Shown here: positions 1 to 8,229 of the stretch, in pieces
How positions within the stretch are numbered: the first letter of the stretch is position 1
How the letters are laid out: each line of letters opens with the position of its first letter
Assembly: GCA_937959285.1 (NCBI GenBank)
Contig: CALGAR010000026.1
Span: 1-64,000, forward strand
Reading direction: 5' to 3'
Length of the DNA stretch: 64,000 nucleotides
Origin: an uncultured Bryobacterales bacterium
GTDB lineage: Bacteria; Acidobacteriota; Terriglobia; Bryobacterales; Bryobacteraceae
Program-made: the position numbers and the translations under genes
Notes under the pieces: model-generated
Database searches by the model: none
The model's input: the letters and a program-made list of their open reading frames with translations, nothing else
What the model was told of the DNA's origin: nothing

Positions 1-43
1 CCGGAGCTTACCGCCGACCAGGAGGGCCATGAGACATTCATCT
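1..43 (-). CDS. Possible start of a gene running out of the window
   Basis: On the minus strand an ATG at 43-41 is preceded by a good ribosome-binding site (AAAGGAG, about 5 nt away) and opens a frame reading MNVSWPSWSAVSS to the window edge. It begins 21 nt after the stop of the NfeD-type gene, on the same strand. NfeD genes are often followed by a stomatin/SPFH partner, which makes that a reasonable guess, but 14 codons cannot show it. Confidence 0.3.
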
Positions 44-64
44 CATCTCCTTTCAGCAACCTGT

Positions 65-1348
65 CTAAGCGACCGGCTCCACCCGGAGACGGAGACCTTC
101 AATTCCCACCACCCGAACTTGCGCCCCGGGTTCGACTGGCGTGGAGCTGATGGCGTCCCAATATTCTCCTTTGACAAACACCTTGCCCTCTGGGGTAAGT
201 GCCGTCCGAGCTTCGCCGATCTCATCTATCATGCCTCGTCCGCCGGTCATCACTTTTCGCCGGTGGGCCCGCATGGCGAGTGACAGAAGAAAGACGGTAA
301 TCAGAGAGAAGGGTAAAGCCACGGCGACTGCGGTGATCAGGCGGATGCGAATCTCGGGCGGCCCTTCGATCAGAAGCAGCGCGCCAAGAATCATCGCTGT
401 TGCGCCTCCTGCTGCAAGAATGCCGTGAGACGTGTAAACCGCCTCCAGAGCGAAAAGGGCCAGCGCCAGGACAATCAGGGTGACTCCGAGCCAGTTGATC
501 GGCAGAACGGAGAGGGCAAACAGACCGAGCACCAGAAGAATGCCGCCCGCCACCCCAGGAAAGATCAGCCCGGGAGATGAGAACTCGATGTAGATGCCCA
601 AGGCGCCGAGAATCAACAGGAGGAAAGCGATATTCGGATCGCTGATCGCCGTCAGAATCCGTTCTCGCACCTTGGGCTGATACTCGATGACCTCGGCATG
701 GGCAGTCTGGAGAGTGGCCGCCGAACCGTCGAACCGGCGTACTTCGCGGCCATCCAATTGGGCCAGCAATTCTTGCTGGTTCTTAGCAATCAGTTCAATC
801 AGCTTGTTTTCGAGCGCTTCCGTCTCGGTGAACGATCGTGCTTCGAGCACGGTTTTCTCGGCGAGTGGAGCGTTTCGTCCACGCTGCGAAACGATGCTCC
901 GCAGCCATGCGGCGGTGTCGCTCTGAAGCTTCTTGCGCATCGTTTCATCCATCTGCTGCCCTGAGGCGACCGGAGTCGCCGCCCCCGTGTTCGTGCCGGG
1001 CGCCATCGCCGCTACATCACCGGCTTGGAGGATGAAGAATCCCGCGGACGCGGCGCGGGCGCCGCTCGGCGCAACATAGGTGACGATCGGCACAGGCGAG
1101 GCAAGCATCTTCGAAACAACTTCGCGAGTTGCGTCAAGAAGGCCGCCGGGCGTGTCGATACGTATCAAGATGAGTCCAGCGTTTTGCCGTTCCGCCTCCC
1201 GGATTGCCTTCTCCAGCACCTCCACGGTGATGGGGGCAATGACGGAGTCGAAGGCGACTACTAGCACACGCTGGGCGGGGGAGGCCTGAATTGGCAGGAG
1301 GGCCAGAAGGAGTACCACGATTGCAACGAGGCGCACCGCCCGGTTCAC
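65..1348 (-). CDS. NfeD-type membrane-bound serine protease (long form)
   Basis: About 427 aa from a GTG at 1348. The order is signal/anchor segment (residues 5-25), ClpP-class serine protease domain, about four membrane segments, then a C-terminal NfeD OB-fold domain. The protease has the family signature PSGARAASAG with the probable nucleophile Ser101, and a TPGG motif before it. Long-form NfeD proteins cleave hydrophobic stretches of stomatin-family partners at the membrane. The frame stays open further upstream, but those residues look unlike protein and would cover the divergent gene at 1417. The GTG directly precedes a clean signal segment, so I chose it. Confidence 0.85.
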   Translation of the reverse strand: MNRAVRLVAIVVLLLALLPIQASPAQRVLVVAFDSVIAPITVEVLEKAIREAERQNAGLILIRIDTPGGLLDATREVVSKMLASPVPIVTYVAPSGARAASAGFFILQAGDVAAMAPGTNTGAATPVASGQQMDETMRKKLQSDTAAWLRSIVSQRGRNAPLAEKTVLEARSFTETEALENKLIELIAKNQQELLAQLDGREVRRFDGSAATLQTAHAEVIEYQPKVRERILTAISDPNIAFLLLILGALGIYIEFSSPGLIFPGVAGGILLVLGLFALSVLPINWLGVTLIVLALALFALEAVYTSHGILAAGGATAMILGALLLIEGPPEIRIRLITAVAVALPFSLITVFLLSLAMRAHRRKVMTGGRGMIDEIGEARTALTPEGKVFVKGEYWDAISSTPVEPGAQVRVVGIEGLRLRVEPVA

Positions 1349-1416
1349 ACCTACAGGATAAACCACTGCAGAATGGCGGGTTGGAGCGATTTGAAGCCGG
1401 GATATCCTGGGAGTCG

Positions 1417-1824
1417 ATGGATGGGATTCGCTTCGCCTGCCAGCCGGGTTGCACCAACTGCTGCAGGACGCGCGGCTTTGTATATTTGACCGAAAAGGAC
1501 GTGCAACAAGCTGCAGCATTTCTCCGCCTCTCCCCCGCCGAATTCGAGGCACGCTATGTCTATCGGACGCGCCACCTCATTCGCTTACGGAAACCGTCCC
1601 GTTCGCAGTGCCATTTCCTTGAGGAAAGCGGCTGTCGTATCCATCCCGCCAAGCCAACCCAGTGCCGGCTGTATCCCTTCTGGCCGGAGCTCGTAGAAAA
1701 CCGGCGGGCTTGGAAGGCGGAGTCGAGAAAATGTCCGGGTATCGGCAAGGGGCCTTTGGTTCAAATTGGAACGGCTCTCGAAACGGCATCCGAAATGAAA
1801 CGCGCTTATCCGACGCAATATTAA
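1417..1824 (+). CDS. YkgJ-family cysteine-cluster protein
   Basis: 135 aa from the ATG at 1417, divergent from the NfeD-type gene. The N-terminus carries CQPGCTNCC, followed by CHF, GCRIHP and CRLYPFWP. This is the CxxxCxxCC ... C ... C pattern of the YkgJ (Fe-S or zinc cluster) family, including the usual RP.QCR.YPFWP segment. Biochemical function is unknown for most members. Upstream in-frame starts (1381 TTG, 1291) would add residues with no family resemblance and overlap the divergent gene. Confidence 0.8.
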   Translation: MDGIRFACQPGCTNCCRTRGFVYLTEKDVQQAAAFLRLSPAEFEARYVYRTRHLIRLRKPSRSQCHFLEESGCRIHPAKPTQCRLYPFWPELVENRRAWKAESRKCPGIGKGPLVQIGTALETASEMKRAYPTQY

Positions 1825-1922
1825 CCCTCGTGGCGGCGCCAATCTTCTGTCGGGCGTCAAAATCACGTCACGTCTGCGAAGTAGAGGCCTCGGGCGGCTC
1901 GCGTCGTTTCTGGGAGATGCAG

Positions 1923-1938
1923 TGGCAAGCTACGTGCT
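1923..1938 (+). promoter_or_regulatory. Candidate sigma-54 promoter of the flagellar operon
   Basis: TGGCAAGCTACGTGCT has GG (1924-1925) and GC (1936-1937) separated by exactly 10 nt and matches the -24/-12 consensus at TGGCA, G and TGCW. Transcription would start near 1949, only about 4 nt before the flgB ATG at 1953, which has no Shine-Dalgarno sequence. An NtrC-family activator lies at the far end of the operon. Confidence 0.6.
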
Positions 1939-1952
1939 TAGTGCGTAGCCGC

Positions 1953-2288
1953 ATGCTCGATCCGGTTGCGAATCGCATAGAACACTACATGGACCTGCTG
2001 AGCCGCCGTCAGAAGCTGGTGGCGTCAAACATCGCCAACATCGATACGCCTGGCTACCGGACGCGGGACATCGACTTCCAATTCGAGTTCATGAGTCTGG
2101 TTCAGGGGGGTAAGCCAAACATTATTGAACCTGATCTGCCGGTTAAGAACGACGGAAACAACGTCAGCCTGGACCGGGAGGCGAGGTTGCTGGCCGAGAA
2201 TTCCATGCGGTTCAACCTCGCTGCACAGCTAATGCGGTCGCACATTCGAATGGTACGCAGTGCGATTAAGGAAGGTCGAGAAGGATGA
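1953..2288 (+). CDS. flgB: Flagellar basal-body rod protein FlgB
   Basis: 111 aa. Proximal rod subunit of the flagellar basal body, assembled in the periplasm after export by the flagellar type III apparatus. The N-terminal rod signature is clear: SRRQKLVASNIANIDTPGYR followed by a charged segment, and the C-terminal helix ends MRSHIRMVRSAIKEG. I chose the ATG at 1953 because it leaves the normal N-terminal helix; the next ATG (1989) would trim it. It overlaps flgC by 4 nt (ATGA). First gene of an eight-gene flagellar operon. Confidence 0.9.
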   Translation: MLDPVANRIEHYMDLLSRRQKLVASNIANIDTPGYRTRDIDFQFEFMSLVQGGKPNIIEPDLPVKNDGNNVSLDREARLLAENSMRFNLAAQLMRSHIRMVRSAIKEGREG

Positions 2289-2722
2289 GCTTGTTTTCTC
2301 TGCTTTCTGTCAGCGCATCCGGAATGGCCGCTCAACGCGGGCGGGCGGAGTTACTCGTCGAGAATATCGCCAACGCGGAAACGACGCGGACACCGGAAGG
2401 AGGGCCGTACCGGCGCCGGGATGCAGTCTTCGTGAGCGAGGAGCAAACTTCGCCGTTCTCGGCTGTCTTTCAGACTGCTCTTGATTCGAGCGCCACAGGG
2501 GTTCGGATTGCGGAGGTCGTGGAAGATTTGAGGGAGCCGGAGAAACGCTACATGCCGGGCCATCCCGATGCCGATTCCGACGGGTATGTCCTGTTTCCGG
2601 CCATGAATCCGGTGGAAGACATGGTGGACCTGATGAGCGCGGCGCGGGGATATCAGGCGAACGTATCCGCGATGGCGGCTGTCAAGGACATGATTCAACG
2701 ATCGATTGATCTGCTGAGGTAA
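2285..2722 (+). CDS. flgC: Flagellar basal-body rod protein FlgC
   Basis: 145 aa proximal rod protein. Shows the family N-terminus (SASGMAAQRGRAELLVENIANAET), the conserved YMPGHPDADSDGYVLFP segment and a C-terminal helix with YQANVSAMAAVKDM. The start overlaps the flgB stop (ATGA), indicating translational coupling. Length is normal for the family. Confidence 0.93.
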   Translation: MSLFSLLSVSASGMAAQRGRAELLVENIANAETTRTPEGGPYRRRDAVFVSEEQTSPFSAVFQTALDSSATGVRIAEVVEDLREPEKRYMPGHPDADSDGYVLFPAMNPVEDMVDLMSAARGYQANVSAMAAVKDMIQRSIDLLR

Positions 2723-2724
2723 CC

Positions 2725-3027
2725 ATGGCGTCTCCGATTCTTCCTTCCCCTGCCGTCTCCGGCGTCGCCCTTCCTGAGGCGGCGAAGCCCGGGAGTGCTG
2801 GAAAAGCGAACGGCTTTTATCAGGCTCTTGAGGAAGCGATTGAGAAGGTCGACCGTTTCCAGCAGGAGGCGTCGCAGACGGTGCAGCGATTTCTGTCAGG
2901 CGAGGCGGAAGAAGTGCACTCGACGGTGCTGGCGACGCAGCGGGCCGAGCTTTCCCTTGATCTGTTCCTGCAGGTCAGAAACAAGGTGGTTCAGGCCTAT
3001 CAGGAAGTAATGCGGATGCAGTTGTGA
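2725..3027 (+). CDS. fliE: Flagellar hook-basal body protein FliE
   Basis: 100 aa, 2 nt after flgC. FliE links the MS ring to the rod. The C-terminal helix (EVHSTVLATQRAELSLDLFLQVRNKVVQAYQEVMRMQL, split by position here as residues 63-100) has the family pattern of a conserved ELS-L-LQVRNKV-AY-E-M-MQ end. The N-terminus is low-complexity, as usual. Confidence 0.9.
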   Translation: MASPILPSPAVSGVALPEAAKPGSAGKANGFYQALEEAIEKVDRFQQEASQTVQRFLSGEAEEVHSTVLATQRAELSLDLFLQVRNKVVQAYQEVMRMQL

Positions 3028-3049
3028 GGCAGGCGGCTCGGTCGTTGGC

Positions 3050-4756
3050 ATGGAACAACTGAAGCAGCTCTTCAACCGGCTGTCCCGCAGGCAAAAACTG
3101 TCAATTGCCGGGGCCGCTCTGGCCGTGATTGTCGGTATCATTGCCCTGGCGCGGTGGAACCGGGAGCGTGACTTTCGGCCCCTCTATCAGGGGCTGGCTG
3201 CCGAGGATGCCGGAGCAGTTGTCAATCGCCTGCGCGAGACCGGCGTCGAGTACCGTGTGACGGATGGAGGCTCAACCATCCTTGTCCCATCGTCACGCGT
3301 GGCCGAAGTACGGCTGCAGATGGCGGCGAGCGGACTGCCGAAGACGGGTCGCATTGGATTCGAGCTTTTCGACTCGACCAACTTCGGGGTTACGGATTTT
3401 ACCGAACAGGTAAACTTCCGGCGGGCTATCGAAGGAGAACTGGAGCGGTCCGTCATGGCGCTTTCCGAGGTTGAGGCCGCCCGGGTTCATGTAACGTTTC
3501 CGAAAGACAGTGTTTTTGTTGAGTCGCGCGAGCCCGCAAAGGCAAGCGTGATGGTGAAGCTGCGGGCAGGGGCGAAGCTGGCTCCGGCGAACGTCGACGC
3601 CATTGCGCATCTGGTAGCGAGCGCTGTCGAGGGGCTTCAGCCGGAAGCAGTCGCCATTCTCGACATGCACGGGAATTTGCTGAGCAAACGGCGGCGGGCG
3701 GAAGACGATGAGGCTCAGAATTCCGAAGAGCTGCTCGAGTTCCGAAGGAAGATGGAGCGCGACATGCTCGCAAAGGTCCACGCGACGCTGGAGCCTTTGC
3801 TCGGCCGTGACAAGTACCGGGCCGGCGTGTCAATAGACTGTGATTTCACGAGCGGAGAGCAGAGCGAGGAGCGGTACGATCCGTCGGCCTCCGTCATTCT
3901 GACTTCCCAAAGATCGGAGGAGACGAGCACTGGAACGACCGCAGCGAGCGGCGTGCCAGGCACGGCCTCCAATATGCCAAGACCGGCTGTCCGTCCTGGC
4001 GGCGGCGGGACGGCCTCGGTGAGCCGCAAGACCGAGAATCTGACTTACCAGCCGAGCCGGTTGGTGAAACGCCTGCGCCTTCCCCAGGGCGAGGTGCGGC
4101 GATTGTCCGTCGCGGTGTTGCTGGATCAGGATGTCACGTGGCAGGGAACCGGGCCGCAGGCGAAACGGATCTTGGTGCCGCCGTCTCCCGAGCGGCTGAA
4201 GGTCATTCGCGACGTTGTGGCCGGTGTGGTCGGACTGCGGCCCGAACGCGGCGACCAGATTACTGTCGAAACCCTGCCCTTTGAAAGCACGCTGAAGTCT
4301 GAACCGCCTCCCGGACCTCCTCCGCCCCCGGCCGGTCTGCGTGTTCCGGAGTGGCTGGAGCGCGCCCTCAAAACCACCAATCTACCGGTGCTCATTGGCA
4401 TAGGCGCCGCAACGCTGATCGTGCTGATCGGCCTGATTGCGGCGGTGCTCATCCGCAGCCGTCGGAAGCGGAAACTGAAGGTGGAGATGCGGCAGTCCGT
4501 GGAAGCTCCTTCCGACCGCGCCGAACTGCCTTCAAGCGAAAGCACGGACCTTGAAGAGCAGATCGAGGCTCAGATTGCGGAAAACGCGGCGCTGCAGGAG
4601 GCGCAGGAGGCGGAGATCCTGAAGTCGCTGAAGGCGCCGCCGGTGGCGCGGAAGGCCGAGGCGTTGAAGAAACACCTGGCGGAGCAGGCATTGAAGGATC
4701 CCGTTGCAATGGCCCACGTCGTTCGGACGTGGCTAAGCGAGGGGGATGACCGTTGA
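3050..4756 (+). CDS. fliF: Flagellar MS-ring protein FliF
   Basis: 568 aa inner-membrane protein that forms the MS ring, the base of the basal body. There is a membrane segment near residues 18-38 (SIAGAALAVIVGIIALARW) and a second near 442-466 (LIGIGAATLIVLIGLIAAVLI). The periplasmic ring-building region carries the conserved NFRRAIEGELERS and ARVHVTFPKDSVF motifs. The C-terminal cytoplasmic tail, which docks FliG, is acidic and alanine-rich. A proline-rich stretch precedes the second membrane segment. Length is normal; it overlaps fliG. Confidence 0.95.
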   Translation: MEQLKQLFNRLSRRQKLSIAGAALAVIVGIIALARWNRERDFRPLYQGLAAEDAGAVVNRLRETGVEYRVTDGGSTILVPSSRVAEVRLQMAASGLPKTGRIGFELFDSTNFGVTDFTEQVNFRRAIEGELERSVMALSEVEAARVHVTFPKDSVFVESREPAKASVMVKLRAGAKLAPANVDAIAHLVASAVEGLQPEAVAILDMHGNLLSKRRRAEDDEAQNSEELLEFRRKMERDMLAKVHATLEPLLGRDKYRAGVSIDCDFTSGEQSEERYDPSASVILTSQRSEETSTGTTAASGVPGTASNMPRPAVRPGGGGTASVSRKTENLTYQPSRLVKRLRLPQGEVRRLSVAVLLDQDVTWQGTGPQAKRILVPPSPERLKVIRDVVAGVVGLRPERGDQITVETLPFESTLKSEPPPGPPPPPAGLRVPEWLERALKTTNLPVLIGIGAATLIVLIGLIAAVLIRSRRKRKLKVEMRQSVEAPSDRAELPSSESTDLEEQIEAQIAENAALQEAQEAEILKSLKAPPVARKAEALKKHLAEQALKDPVAMAHVVRTWLSEGDDR

Positions 4757-5796
4757 TTACCAATACCAACAAAAGCCCAGAGCGTCAGGAACCGCAGCTA
4801 AGCGGTCTTCGTAAGACGGCCATTTTGATGGTGACCCTTGGCGAGGCGGCGAGCGCGAGAGTTCTTCGCGAGCTCAGCGAGGAGGAGGTGTCTCTGATCG
4901 GGCGCGAGGTCGCCCGGCTTCCCGCAATTACAAACGAGCAGGCCGAGGCGGTACTCGGAGAGTTCTATCAGATGACGCTTGCGCATAACTACGTCCTTCG
5001 CGGCGGGCTGGAGTATGCGCAGAAGATTCTCGTCGAGGCGTTTGGCCCGGAGCAGGCGAAAAGGCTTCTTGAGCGTTTGCTGAAGCAGCTCGGCAGTGAA
5101 GCCGCCAGTTTCGATGCACTGCAGAAGGCGGATCCTCAGCAGCTGGCGAAGTTCATTCACAGCGAGCATCCCCAGACCATCGCTCTCATCCTGTCACACC
5201 TGAGCTCTTCCCAGGCCGCGGCACTTCTGTTCTCGCTTCCGCCCGAGATGCGAGCGGACGTGGCCGTTCGCATGGCTAATTTGGAGCAGATTTCGCCCGA
5301 TATCATTTCCCGGATTGCCGGTATCATTGGGCAAAAGCTGAGGGCGCTCGGCGAGCTCAGCCGCGAATCCTACGGTGGCGTCCGCGCAGTCGCCGAGATG
5401 TTCAACCGTCTGGATTCGGCTTCGAGTAAGGAGCTTCTCGACACCATCGAGCAGTCCGATCCGCCCCTTGCAGAGACAATCCGCCATCTGATGTTTGTGT
5501 TTGAAGACCTGCTGCTGATTGATGTCGCAGGACTCAAGGAGGTGCTTGCTCGCATCGACCGGAAGGTTCTTACGATTGCGTTGAAGGGCACGAGCGAGCA
5601 GTTGAGAAATCATTTTATGCAATGCATGTCGCAGCGCGGCGCCGAGATGCTGCGCGAGGACATGGAAGCTCTCGGCCCGGTCAAGATTAAGGAGGTGGAG
5701 GCGGCGCAGCAGCAGATTATCGCGGTTGTGCGGCAGTTGGAAAGCGAAGGTGTCCTGAGCCTCAAGGGCGCAGTCGGCGAGCAGTATGTCATGTAG
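4753..5796 (+). CDS. fliG: Flagellar motor switch protein FliG
   Basis: 347 aa switch-complex protein between the MS ring and the C ring; its C-terminal charged helix transmits torque from the stators. Visible family features are LRKTAILMVTLGEAASARVLREL at the start, the EHPQTIALILSHL and LPPEMRADVAVRMA motifs in the middle domain, and DLLLIDVAGLKEVLARIDRKVL in the C-terminal part. The start is a TTG overlapping the fliF stop (TTGA), so initiation is probably by coupling. Confidence 0.95.
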   Translation: MITNTNKSPERQEPQLSGLRKTAILMVTLGEAASARVLRELSEEEVSLIGREVARLPAITNEQAEAVLGEFYQMTLAHNYVLRGGLEYAQKILVEAFGPEQAKRLLERLLKQLGSEAASFDALQKADPQQLAKFIHSEHPQTIALILSHLSSSQAAALLFSLPPEMRADVAVRMANLEQISPDIISRIAGIIGQKLRALGELSRESYGGVRAVAEMFNRLDSASSKELLDTIEQSDPPLAETIRHLMFVFEDLLLIDVAGLKEVLARIDRKVLTIALKGTSEQLRNHFMQCMSQRGAEMLREDMEALGPVKIKEVEAAQQQIIAVVRQLESEGVLSLKGAVGEQYVM

Positions 5797-6466
5797 GATC
5801 ATCCGTCCTGGAGCGGCAACGGTGGCTCCGATCGAATGGCCGAAAGTGGACAGCCCGGCCGTCGAGCAGGAACCGGTCGCTGCTTCTCAGGAATCCCCGG
5901 ATCCGCCTGCTGAGTTACTGGAAAGGCAATGGCAAGTTCGTCTCGCTGAAGCCGAGGCCGAGTGGAGGCGCCGCTGCGAAGCGGAATACCAGCGAGGTCT
6001 GCGTGAAGGAGAGGCGCTGGGAATGCAACGGGCATCTGCAAAGATTGATCCGATGGTCGAAAGGATGGCTCGTTCCGTTGCAGAGCTGGCAGCGCTGAAG
6101 AGCCGGTTTCGACACGAGGCGGAGCAGGACCTCGTCGCATTGTCCATTGCAGTGGCGCGGCGGATTCTCAAGCGAGAGCTCCAGGTAGACCCGGAAGCCA
6201 TCCTCGGCTTAGTAAAGGTGGCGACCGAGAAGCTGGCTTTGCGGGAGGTGCAGACGATCCGCGTTCACCCGGAAGATGTTCCTGCGATCCGTAACCATCT
6301 CGAAGCGATTGGCCCTTCGGTTTCGGTCGAAGTCAAGGCGGATCCCGCGCTCGAACGCGGCGCCCTCCTGTTTGAAACGTCGCGTGGCACGATGGATGCG
6401 GGTCTTGAGACGCAGTTGCAGCAGATTGAACGAGGCTTTGCCGACATTCTCGAAAGGCAGAGATGA
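5786..6466 (+). CDS. fliH: Flagellar export regulator FliH
   Basis: 226 aa, overlapping fliG by 11 nt. FliH binds and restrains the export ATPase FliI at the base of the export gate. The middle is a glutamate/alanine/arginine-rich coiled coil (residues about 45-115) and the C-terminal half shows the VALSIAVARRILKREL and VEVKADPALERGALLFET segments typical of FliH/YscL. Sequence conservation in this family is low, so context contributes to the call. Confidence 0.88.
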   Translation: MSCRIIRPGAATVAPIEWPKVDSPAVEQEPVAASQESPDPPAELLERQWQVRLAEAEAEWRRRCEAEYQRGLREGEALGMQRASAKIDPMVERMARSVAELAALKSRFRHEAEQDLVALSIAVARRILKRELQVDPEAILGLVKVATEKLALREVQTIRVHPEDVPAIRNHLEAIGPSVSVEVKADPALERGALLFETSRGTMDAGLETQLQQIERGFADILERQR

Positions 6467-7791
6467 GCGAATCCCGCTGGAATATTTCCCCGTATCTTGA
6501 ATCTCTCGCACGTTGTGAGCCGGTGCTATGGACTGGAGAGGTGACGCAGTTGGTTGGTCTACTGGTCGAATCGCGGGGGCCGGCAGCCGCGATCGGTGAC
6601 TTCTGTGTCATCCAGACGTCCGGCGGGCGCCGCATCCGCACGCAGGTCGTTGGCTTTCGCAATGGCCGCGTTCTGTCGATCCCTCTCGAGGAGACGGATG
6701 GACTGCAGCTCGGAGATCCAATCACTGCAAATCCGGACGACGCCCGCGTGACAGTCGGACGGGAATTGCTGGGGCGGGTTCTCGACGGCTTCGGACAGCC
6801 GATCGACGGCGGCCCTCCAATCCGCGGGGAAGCGGCTTACGACCTCTATCAGCCTCCTCCAGGGCCGCTCGAGCGCGAGCATATTAGCCAGCCGCTTGCG
6901 ACAGGTATCCGGGCCATCGACGCCATGATGCCGATCGGAAAGGGTCAGCGAATCGGGCTTTTCGGTGGCAGCGGCGTCGGCAAGAGTACGCTTCTCGGAG
7001 CGATGGCCCGTCACAACAAGTCCGAGGTGACCGTGATTGCGCTCATTGGCGAGCGCAACCGCGAGGTACGAGGCTTTCTCGAACATGAGCTCAGCGAGGA
7101 GGGCCTGAAGCGGTCCGTCGTGGTGGTGGCGACTTCGGACCGGCCTGCGCCGCTACGCCTTCGCGCCTGCTTCGTCGCGCTCGCCGTTGCCGAGTATTTC
7201 CGCGATCAGGGCGCGGATGTTCTCCTTGTGGCCGACTCCGTGACGCGTCTTGCCATGGCGCAGCGGGAAATCGGACTCGCTGCGGGCGAACCGCCGAGTC
7301 AGAAGGGGTATCCGCCCTCCGTGTTCAATCTGCTGCCGAAGATTTTTGAGAGGGCGGGCAACTTTCCGAAGGGTTCCATCACCGCCTTCTTTACCGTGCT
7401 TGTCGAGGGAGACGACTTCAACGAGCCAATCTCGGACGCCGTGCGCGCCATCCTGGACGGGCATATCATCCTGTCGCGTGAGCTCGGCGCCGCGGGCCAC
7501 TACCCCGCCATCGATGTGCTTCGCTCGGTCAGCCGTCTGGCCTCTCGGGTTGCCACTCCCGAACAGAAGGAGGCGGCAATGCGGATCCGTGAAGCGCTCG
7601 CGGCCTATGAGCGGGCGCAGGACCTCATTCAGTTGGGGGCCTATGTCTCTGGCACGGATCCGAAGCTCGATGCCGCGATTCAGACGCGGTCGGAGCTGAT
7701 GCAGTTTCTGCGACAGGATGCCGCGGTCGAGGCCCCGCTCGCTGAGACAATCGAACGTCTGACCCAGCTCGGAAGGAAGGTCGCGGTGTAA
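6463..7791 (+). CDS. fliI: Flagellum-specific export ATPase FliI
   Basis: 442 aa, overlapping fliH by 4 nt. Hexameric ATPase of the flagellar type III export apparatus, related to F1 beta. Walker A GGSGVGKS lies at residues 168-175, the Walker B region at VLLVADSVTRLAMAQRE, and the EPPSQKGYPPSVF and GDDFNEPISD motifs match the family. Length is normal. Confidence 0.96.
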   Translation: MSESRWNISPYLESLARCEPVLWTGEVTQLVGLLVESRGPAAAIGDFCVIQTSGGRRIRTQVVGFRNGRVLSIPLEETDGLQLGDPITANPDDARVTVGRELLGRVLDGFGQPIDGGPPIRGEAAYDLYQPPPGPLEREHISQPLATGIRAIDAMMPIGKGQRIGLFGGSGVGKSTLLGAMARHNKSEVTVIALIGERNREVRGFLEHELSEEGLKRSVVVVATSDRPAPLRLRACFVALAVAEYFRDQGADVLLVADSVTRLAMAQREIGLAAGEPPSQKGYPPSVFNLLPKIFERAGNFPKGSITAFFTVLVEGDDFNEPISDAVRAILDGHIILSRELGAAGHYPAIDVLRSVSRLASRVATPEQKEAAMRIREALAAYERAQDLIQLGAYVSGTDPKLDAAIQTRSELMQFLRQDAAVEAPLAETIERLTQLGRKVAV

Positions 7792-7797
7792 GGCGGC

Positions 7798-8229
7798 ATG
7801 AAGCGCTTTGAGTTCCGGCTGTCGAGAGTGAAGGATCTGCGGCAGCGCCAGATGGAGGCGGAGCAGGAGACTCTGCGTAAGTTGCTTGCCGAGCTGGAGG
7901 CAGTGCGGCAAGCCCAGCAGCGGCTGCGCGAGGAGTACCTGGCTGAAGAGAGCGCGCTCGCAGCGGCGCCGCGTCTCGAAGACTTTCAGGCCCTTGCCTC
8001 GTGGAGGCGCTCGCTGGGCCAGCACCAGGCCAGGCTCGAATCGCGCGCAATGGAAATCTCGAAGCGGATCGACCAGCAGCGGTTGCGTGCGGTTGAGGCG
8101 TCCAGGCGTTACCGGCTTCTCGAGAAGCTCTACGAGCAGAGGCGCAAGGAATGGGAGGCGGAAACGAACCGCGAAGTCGAAGCCTTTGCCGCCGAGGTCT
8201 TCCTCGCCGTATGGGGACGCAACGGCTAA
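7798..8229 (+). CDS. fliJ: Flagellar export chaperone FliJ
   Basis: 143 aa, 6 nt after fliI. Almost entirely a charged coiled coil (MKRFEFRLSRVKDLRQRQMEAE start), as expected for FliJ, which acts as the stalk of the export ATPase. Primary sequence is weakly conserved; position after fliI and length decide the call. It overlaps the 3' end of the convergent regulator by 4 nt. The hook and filament genes that often follow are not in this window. Confidence 0.85.
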   Translation: MKRFEFRLSRVKDLRQRQMEAEQETLRKLLAELEAVRQAQQRLREEYLAEESALAAAPRLEDFQALASWRRSLGQHQARLESRAMEISKRIDQQRLRAVEASRRYRLLEKLYEQRRKEWEAETNREVEAFAAEVFLAVWGRNG

